25,032 bases of DNA from Rhizophagus sp. LPA8_4_AMF (lineage: Eukaryota; Glomeromycota; Glomeromycetes; Glomerales; Glomeraceae): positions 1 through 25,032 of the forward strand of contig JADRCO010000883.1 of assembly GCA_021464525.1 (NCBI GenBank), read 5' to 3'. Positions 18,590 through 25,032 of the stretch are shown here, one piece after another. The notes beneath the pieces are model-generated. The model was not told the origin of the DNA. It did no database searches and saw only the letters and a program-made list of their open reading frames with translations. A program made the position numbers and the translations under genes. Each line of letters opens with the position of its first letter. Positions within the stretch are counted from its first letter, which is position 1.

Positions 18590-20313
18590 CTATTTTTACT
18601 ACGGCACAACTAACAACTGAATTTCAATGTTAACTGTTAAGCTTCTGTCGGTATGAGGATATTTTAATATTTACTATGTATTAAAATCATTTGTACATTA
18701 CTTGAGTCACTTATCTTCTACAATCTACAGAAAGTCAGACACTCAAACACCCAGAATAAAGATTTTAAGTTTATATACTATTACGAATTTTTGAAAATGC
18801 AATGGTAATGTCGATAACACCCAATTAATAAATTGAATTAATTCTCGTAACAATTGTTAAGAAAAATTCAGGTTATAATTTACTACTTCTTAAATGTTTC
18901 TTGGAATAGTTTCTTTTCAAGTTGAAGCTTTTTTATTACTCTCTTAAAATTAATTAATGGTTTCACATGGGAAAGAAGCGATCAGTATCAGCAGCAAGTT
19001 TCGAAAATTCTATTAATAATTGAGTTTCTAAGAAAGAATTTTCTTAAAATTTTTATACAATTTTATTCAATTTATTCATCTAAATTTATGCTTTTTTATA
19101 AATGAACAGTTTATGTCATAATTATTAATGAATAAAGAAAGTATTATGTTTTTAAATTATGATGTTTTTATGACGATCAAAGCAATTAGTTACTTATTGT
19201 TTTTGTGTCGATCAAAGCGATTCTTTTGTAGTTTTATAAGAACTTTGTTTCTATAACAGATTTTACTTGTTATTTTTTACGTTCTCTTTTTGACTTTCAA
19301 AGTATGTTATGTGACTTTTGCTGTATATCTGTGGTAGTTTCTTTTGAAAGAAGGTTATATTTCATTTTTTTTTTCGTCATTATTATTTTATTAATAAAAA
19401 AAAATTAAAATTTTTTTTCCCACACGAATCTAATTAAGATAACGTAGCAACTAATTACTATATGTACTATATTATCCATTTTCAAATCTTCGATATTTCA
19501 ATTAAAAAAAATATACGGAATCACTTGATCATTATTTCTTTTTATTTGAAAGCATGTGTTAAATTAGAAAGAATGAAAAATACAATTAAAAAAATGACAT
19601 GAGACGAATTATACATTCGATTAAATTTTTGTTATTTAAAGTTTTCTGTAATGTTCTATATGGTACACTTAACCCATTTCATTGAGCTCGATCATTTAAA
19701 CATTGATAAAATTGAAAGATAATTTATAATAGATTTAAAATTACTTGATGATAGATATTACAGGTCAAATATACTGTATATGTCCAGTATGTATTTAACT
19801 GATATCGATCGATAATCATTTGTTTTTGAAAGCTTTATAGGCTAACACTTTTATTGTAATTTTATAGTAATGAGAATTAGCATTATTTTTTGTCATAAGA
19901 ATTTTTCGATGTGATGGGGATAATTTTTGTTATGTTATCTTAATGGAAAAGATTCGTTATTTGGATGACAAGACAATCTAACAAAATTTTGTTAACACTT
20001 GTTTTCAAATTCATTTTTTATTCTTCGCAATTCAAGGTACCATCATTTTTTAGTTTAAAATGGACTAACAAGGAAATATCATGTTAAAATCCATGATAAA
20101 TATAGTGCGTTTGATCGCTATTATCCTCTACTGTCCCTTCTCATTTAAAGAGAGAACGGAAGTCAAGATATCGTGAAACAAACATCATCCATCTCAATCA
20201 TCTCAAGCTTTTATCAAACCTAAAAGGTAAAAGAAGTTTTTATTAGAAAATGGAACGTTTAAGTTTCTTATCAATAAATTAACAATAAAGAAAACAAAAA
20301 ATAAACCATTTAA
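18590..20313. other. AT-rich intergenic region
   Basis: No gene could be supported over about 1.7 kb. A 35-base spaced direct repeat is visible at 19171-19222 (TGACGATCAAAGCAATT and TGTCGATCAAAGCGATT). Several long A and T runs occur near 19370-19420. Confidence 0.45.
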
Positions 20314-20552
20314 GAAAATCAACCCATTACTTCGTTTAACAAGCGATTTGTTTATGAAGTTGATGAGCAAATATTATTAGAGAAAAGAGGTAATTAAGAA
20401 GCTTTATAATATCTTGAGATTCATTATATACAAAAAAATCTAACTTACTTATTGATGACATTTTTGTAGGTATTCGCTCTGTCAAATTATTTATTCCTTT
20501 ATTGCACGATCTAAGATCAAAAATAAATAAATTAATTAATAAAAGAGAATAA
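20314..20552 (+). other. Two-exon-like coding fragment, unrecognised
   Basis: A frame from 20314 reads ENQPITSFNKRFVYEVDEQI, then LLEKR, up to a GTAATT donor at 20390. An 80-base intron-like stretch ends in TTTTTGTAG (20469), and the phase-matched continuation reads GIRSVKLFIPLLHDLRSKIN and ends at a TAA (20550-20552). Phases join without a stop, which supports a real exon pair. No start codon is visible in the first piece, so an upstream exon would be required. The family is not recognised; it could be the 3' end of a decayed gene. Confidence 0.3.
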
Positions 20553-20834
20553 TTAACATTTTCATTTTAATCACCTAATCATTGTAAATTACTGAAAGAA
20601 TTCTTTTTTTTTTTTTACCTTTAAATCGGTAATATTTTTGGCTATAAATTCCTCATATGATACAAAGGCATGAATCGATAATATGTGTGTATTAAGAAAC
20701 AATAATTTTATTTCTAATAATAGAACAAAATCTCATTACATTGTCGCTATCTTATTTTTGGTTTAATTCAAATAATGTATACATACATTACGTAAAAAAA
20801 TAATCATATAACTAACCGTCACAATTACTTTATT
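20553..20834. other. AT-rich spacer
   Basis: There is no gene. It would hold the 3' end of the minus-strand gene at 20835-21224. A T14 run is at about 20606-20619. Confidence 0.4.
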
Positions 20835-21224
20835 TTAAAAACCAAATAATATATCATTTCCTTCTTTTTCAATTCCGAAAGCTTTGAGTTTGTATTCTAA
20901 ATTTACGAACATTCCTCCTTGCATATAAAGCTTAATATACCCGTCTATAAAAGGTACGTTCATATTCAGAAGAGCCACTTGTTCCAGGTCTCCTTTCACA
21001 TATCCAAGATCGGTTCCAAAAGCAGTTACACTCATTTCAATGGATGGTGGAACTAAAAATGCCTTTCCCTTTAATTCGATGAAACCGATAATGATAATAG
21101 TGAACACCTTGCAATTTTTACTATTAAGGTCTTTGAGATTGAGAATAGTTGGAGGCATAGTTATGTTGAATTCGTTGTCATTTTCTCCACACGTAATATA
21201 ATTCTTTGATGTTGGTGAAGACAT
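20835..21224 (-). CDS. Single-exon unknown protein, 129 residues
   Basis: An ATG-started frame reads MSSPTSKNYITCGENDNEFN and ends GNDILFGF. Its amino-acid composition is balanced and much less AT-driven than neighbouring chance frames, and A at -3 fits a good fungal start context. Residues about 20-110 alternate hydrophobic strands and turns (TMPPTILNLKDLNSKN, VFTIIIIGFIELKGK, MQGGMFVNLEYKLKAFG), suggesting a small beta-rich globular fold. No signal peptide or clear membrane helix is seen, and only two cysteines are present (12 and 38). A TATATAA word lies about 40 bases upstream. The family is not recognised and no function is proposed. The lack of introns contrasts with the other genes here. 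Confidence 0.65.
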   Translation of the reverse strand: MSSPTSKNYITCGENDNEFNITMPPTILNLKDLNSKNCKVFTIIIIGFIELKGKAFLVPPSIEMSVTAFGTDLGYVKGDLEQVALLNMNVPFIDGYIKLYMQGGMFVNLEYKLKAFGIEKEGNDILFGF

Positions 21225-21259
21225 GATTGTAATAAGTAAACTAGTAAAAGATGGAGAGA

Positions 21260-21266
21260 TTATATA
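21260..21266 (-). promoter_or_regulatory. TATA-like element of the single-exon gene
   Basis: On the minus strand TATATAA lies roughly 35-40 bases before the ATG at 21224. The evidence is positional; in AT-rich DNA such words are common. Confidence 0.35.
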
Positions 21267-21950
21267 AAAGAATACATCATTCTCTATTGTTAATATTAAC
21301 TACATTTATTTACTCGAAATATTTTGATAATAATATCTGCGAAAAAAAAAACCTTGTAAATTTTTATCCCTTGTCAACTAATTTAGAGGAAAGTTATGTA
21401 TTTATTATTGAGCGAAAGAACGCTATTATGAAACGCAATCACGTAGTTGAATTAGATAAAGAATGTCATACATAGGTATAATGAACCGCCATCCCTATTA
21501 TGGGATTTTAAAAGGTGTGGGAGAATTGCTAGTGAATTATTGAAAAACTTGATTACTTATAATTAGAATTAACTTGGTACATCGATAACCAGAGATAGGT
21601 AATTTGATGACCCTCGCATTATGTATATTTAGAACAATCCCAGTAATTTTTGTGACATCATAAAGCATGTGAACCTTAACTTAAAAAATTTTTTTTTTAC
21701 AATTAATAGTCTTTATTTTTTATTCTTTTAAATATATTTATAATTAATTTTTCAATATAAGAAAGTAAAAAATAAATATAAGAAAAAATTTATTTATTAT
21801 CCTCATTATTATCTTACTTATATCACATGAAATCATATGATAAGTTTATTTTAATAATGTTTTTGTATACCATAACATATAAATTCTAACCCTTTTTTAA
21901 ACAATAGGATTTTTATTACTTTATTATTGCAAATATAACTATTAATTAAA

Positions 21951-22036
21951 TTTTCACATTAATACATTTAATATCTATTAAATAACTTTAAATTTTCATA
22001 TTAATACATTTAATATAACTATTAAATAACTTTAAA
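21951..22036. repeat. Tandem duplication of a 42-44-base AT-rich unit
   Basis: The unit starting TTTTCACATTAATACATTT (21951-21992) is repeated as TTTTCATATTAATACATTT (21993-22036). Both end in CTATTAAATAACTTTAAA. Only a few differences separate them, so the duplication is fairly recent. Confidence 0.75.
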
Positions 22037-22904
22037 TTTTATATAAGAATATAATATTACTTTTTAAATAAATTCATAATAGTCTATATAGAGTATAGAC
22101 AATATTATGATATATTTAAAAACTTTTGGGAATTATTTAAGGAATATCTAAAAAGTATTAGAAAGTAAATTTGGCTTTAAAATTAAAGAAATGTGTATTT
22201 AGTGAAAGAATATAGAATGTTTGTATTATGAAATAGAGAAAGATGGAATTAAACTAGATTCAAAAAAAAAAGAAAAATAGAAAGATTGAAACTACAAGAA
22301 AATATTAGAAAAGTATAATTAATATTATATATTACAAAAAATTTATTAAAAATTTATTAAAAATTGCAAAATCATTAATTAAATTAGTAAAAAAAAAATA
22401 AGAAGATTGTATAGAAAAATTAAATAATAGAAAGTATTAAATGAAATAAAAAGAAAGTTAACTTTATTAAAAATAATTATTTTTTTAATATGCTTTTATT
22501 TAATGACTATAATATTAAGCATTTTTTATATGATTTTAATATATTTTATCAATTATTAAAACTATATTATCTAAACTTGTAATTTTATATTAATATATTC
22601 TGAAATTATTTTTTGGATAATTTTAACATTCACCAGAAATTAAATTTATTAAGATGAATTTTACCAAAAATTCATCACATTATATGACTACAAAGTTTAA
22701 ATAAAAATGTAAAAATGATTTTTCAAATATAAACTTATAAAACTTATTAATAAAAGTTTCTTTTTAAATTTACAGAAAAATTAATATACTGTAATTTTAA
22801 TCAACTTACATAATATTTTCATTACTATTCTTTATTAATTTTTATTTATAATAATGTATAAAATATATTATTCTTTATAATATAGTTGAACTATTAATTA
22901 ACTA

Positions 22905-24140
22905 TTATAAAGTTTCACAAATAAACAGAATAAAATAGATAATAAAAATAAAAAGAAGTAATAGATAGGGAATAAATAAGAGAATAAAAGTAATAAAGAA
23001 AAATATAAAAGAAAAAAAATAGATATTAAATATGGAAGTAAAAATAATGATAATAAATACAAATTGGAAAATAATAGAGTAAAAGTGATGATGAAAAATA
23101 TAAAGAGATGAAATTGATGATAAAGGAGTGAAAGTGATGATAAGGTGATGATAAAAATGTAAAAGAAATAAATAGATAATAAAAAGAACAAAAGTAATAA
23201 TAAGAAAGTAAAAATAATGATAAAAATGTAAAAGAAATGGAAATAATGATAAAAAATTTAAAAGAAACAAAATTAATAATAAGGAAGTGAAAGTAATAAA
23301 ATAATAAAGGAGTAAAAATAATATTGAAAAATATAAAAGAGACAAAATGGAATAAAAAGAGCAAAATTGAAGTAATAATAAAGAAGCAAAAGTGGTAATA
23401 AGAGAGTGAAATAATAATGATGAAAATGTAAAAAAATGAAATTAATAATGAAAAAGCAAAAGTGGTGATAAAGAAGCAAAATAATAATAAAAAATATAAA
23501 AGAATAAAATGGATAATGAGAGTACAAAAGTGATAATAAAAGAGTACAGTCAACCCTCTATATAGCGAACCCTTGATATAGTGAATTTTAAGTACACTTA
23601 TAATTAATTTACTCTTGTTATAGTGAAGTAACCAATCAAATTGCTTAAAATCTTTACTATAACCATATAACAAAGTTAAAGTCCAGAACTTAGGGTTCAT
23701 TATATAAAGGGTTAACTGTAAATATGATGATGAAAAAATATAAAAGTGATGAAATAAAGATGAAAGAGTAAAATAATAATGAAAGAGTAAAAATAATAAT
23801 AAAAAAATGTAAAGAAAACAAAATAGATAATAAGGAAGTAAAGTGGTGATAAAAAAACAAAAATAACTATGATGAAAAAATATAAAAGGAGTAAAATGGA
23901 TAATAAAGGAATGAAAGTAATAAGAAAAAAATGAAAATAATAATAAAATATATAGAAATGAATGAGAAATAAAAATGGATGATAAGAAAGCAAAAATTAT
24001 AATAAAAAATATAAAAAGAATGAAGAGAATAATGAAAAAATAAAAGGAATGATGAAAAATATAAAAGAAGCAAAAGTGAATAAAAGTGATAAGAAAGTGA
24101 TAATAAAAATAAAAGAAAGTAAAGGGAATAATAAAATTTC
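22905..24140. repeat. C-depleted degenerate simple-repeat block
   Basis: Over about 1.2 kb the plus strand is made of A, T and G, with roughly one C per 60 bases. It is built from drifting units such as GTGATGATAAAAATGTAAAAG and GATAATAAAGAAGTAAAAG, with irregular spacing. The missing C removes many stop codons on the minus strand and creates long Phe/Leu/Ile/Tyr/Ser-rich frames that are not genes. A pogo-like element is inserted at 23547-23718. Confidence 0.75.
23547..23718. mobile_element. pogo/Tigger-like MITE, 172 bases
   Basis: The left end CAGTCAACCCTCTATATAGC matches the inverted right end CAGTTAACCCTTTATATAAT; over 26 bases, 22 agree. A TA dinucleotide stands on both sides (23545-23546 and 23719-23720), as expected for a Tc1/mariner-pogo target-site duplication. 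It has no coding capacity, so it would have been moved by a transposase encoded elsewhere. It splits the C-depleted repeat block and is therefore younger than that block. Confidence 0.85.
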
Positions 24141-24580
24141 AAATAATACTAAAAAAACTTAAATCTGATTTTATATAAATCTTATAATAAATTCTGGTTT
24201 CAAATGTATAAAATTTTATTAACTTTTTAACTTCAAATTTTGTTATTTCAAGAACCAGTGATTGGATGTTAATAATCTTAAACTTATTAAATTCATCTCA
24301 TTAAAACAAATATTTTGATATCTATATCATCTTTATAGGTAAGGTATTTCATTTGGAAAATTTTGTTATACAGAATCTGAATTATCTTAGTATTGTTCAG
24401 AATCCTAAAATGATATAGAAAATAAAAGAAAATAAATGAATTATTGTTTTAATATTGGTAAATTTTTTGGACTTAAGATTCTTAAATTTATTAAAGATTT
24501 ATTAGTAAATTCTCAGCGATAAGAAAGGCTCCTTAAAGATTCTTATAAATTTTTCATTAAGAATTTATTATTAAATTCCT
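24141..24580. other. AT-rich stretch without genes
   Basis: No frame, RNA gene or clear repeat could be supported. It lies between the C-depleted block and the pogo-like end. Confidence 0.5.
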
Positions 24581-24584
24581 AATA

Positions 24585-24660
24585 CAGTCAACTCTCTCTA
24601 TAATCACACATTTAGAACAACTTATATTTGGTGACTATAATAAGATGTGACTATAAGCAA
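24585..24660. mobile_element. Single pogo-like transposon end
   Basis: After a TA at 24583-24584, the sequence CAGTCAACTCTCTCTATAAT resembles the ends of the element at 23547-23718. GTGACTATAATAAGATGTGACTATA-type subterminal repeats follow. No matching inverted end was found before the window stops, so it is truncated or runs past the window. Confidence 0.55.
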
Positions 24661-24875
24661 TAAAATTATATAATCTAATTAGTAATTTTTGGTCAGAATT
24701 ATAAATAATAATTTTAGTTAAAATGTTCAAATCACAATAAGGTCACACAAATCGCATATATTGTTTAATATAATAAAATTGGGATTTAATTAGAGGGAGG
24801 TGCAATTTAATAACATTAAAAGATATATCAAGTCACGTGATAATTATGGTCAATTATAGATAATACCCTATAAAA

Positions 24876-24965
24876 AAAATTTATACTTAAAATATATTTA
24901 AAATACACTTAAATTTCTTTAAAATATACTTAATTTTCTTATTTTATACTTAAAATATACTGAAA
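24876..24965. repeat. Degenerate TACTTAAAATATA repeats
   Basis: Words such as TACTTAAAATATAT, TTAAAATACACTTAAAT, TTAAAATATACTTAAT and TACTTAAAATATACTG follow one another. They are probably slippage-derived satellite sequence. Confidence 0.5.
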
Positions 24966-25032
24966 ATTGAATTTTCGCAAAATCAGTATCTAAATTATAA
25001 TTAATATATATTTAAATTATATTCAATTTATA

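Larger units (their letters stand above)
21225..22904. other. Very AT-rich region without genes
   Basis: From about 21670 the sequence is extremely AT-rich and no frame is supported. It contains the tandem duplication at 21951-22036. A plus-strand frame at 21251-21475 has an ATG but no recognisable features and starts inside the presumed promoter of the minus-strand gene. Confidence 0.5.

Noticed and set aside
22898-24142. Several long minus-strand frames rich in Phe, Leu, Ile, Tyr and Ser
   Set aside because: They overlap each other in all frames and arise because the plus strand of this simple repeat lacks C, which removes stops. No domain or start context supports them.
1-25032. tRNA, rRNA, CRISPR array, bacterial operon signals
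   Set aside because: No GGTTCGA-type B box with a matching cloverleaf, no regular direct-repeat and spacer pattern, no ribosomal sequence recognised by eye. A tRNAscan or covariance search would be needed to exclude short RNAs fully.

Overview
The window looks like nuclear DNA of a filamentous fungus, most likely an arbuscular mycorrhizal one (Glomeromycotina, Rhizophagus-like). Three things point there: a very AT-rich sequence, genes cut by many short AT-rich introns (about 60-105 bases, mostly GTAAGT/GTATGT to TAG/CAG), and the gene mix of Crinkler-type (CRN) proteins, relics of an expanded protein kinase family and multiplied aldo-keto reductases. The species assignment is inference from family content, not a database match. 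No rRNA, tRNA, CRISPR array or bacterial-type operon was seen.

Layout: 1-60, a short 16-base tandem repeat. 183-532, an inverted-repeat element rich in GGATT units. 951-2814 (minus), a CRN-type gene with ubiquitin-like header and P-loop NTPase, interrupted about once. 4522-4967 (plus), two exon-like fragments of unknown family. 5191-6130 (minus), decayed CRN-header relics. 6638-6846, a strong hairpin and a small inverted-repeat element. 8163-9726 (plus), an intact eight-exon aldo-keto reductase (AKR-A). 9959-10244, an AKR remnant that lost its middle exons. 11887-12905 (plus), a REX4/ISG20-like 3'-5' exonuclease with a C-terminal zinc knuckle. 13830-14430 (minus), a broken kinase N-lobe. 15591-17156 (plus), a second AKR (AKR-B) with the same exon plan. 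18338-18589 (minus), a possible kinase C-terminal tail relic. 20835-21224 (minus), a single-exon unknown protein. 21700 to the end is very AT-rich, with a C-depleted simple-repeat block and a pogo-like miniature transposon inserted in it.

The genes do not form one pathway. The AKR copies are a local duplication series (A, remnant, B) in the same direction with the exonuclease between them. The CRN gene and its relics are a second local duplication cluster, and the kinase fragments belong to a family known to be large in these fungi. The best candidates for unusual biology are the zinc-knuckle exonuclease, the AT-AG-type intron in AKR-B, the 73-base hairpin with a TACG loop at 6638-6710, and the CRN cluster.
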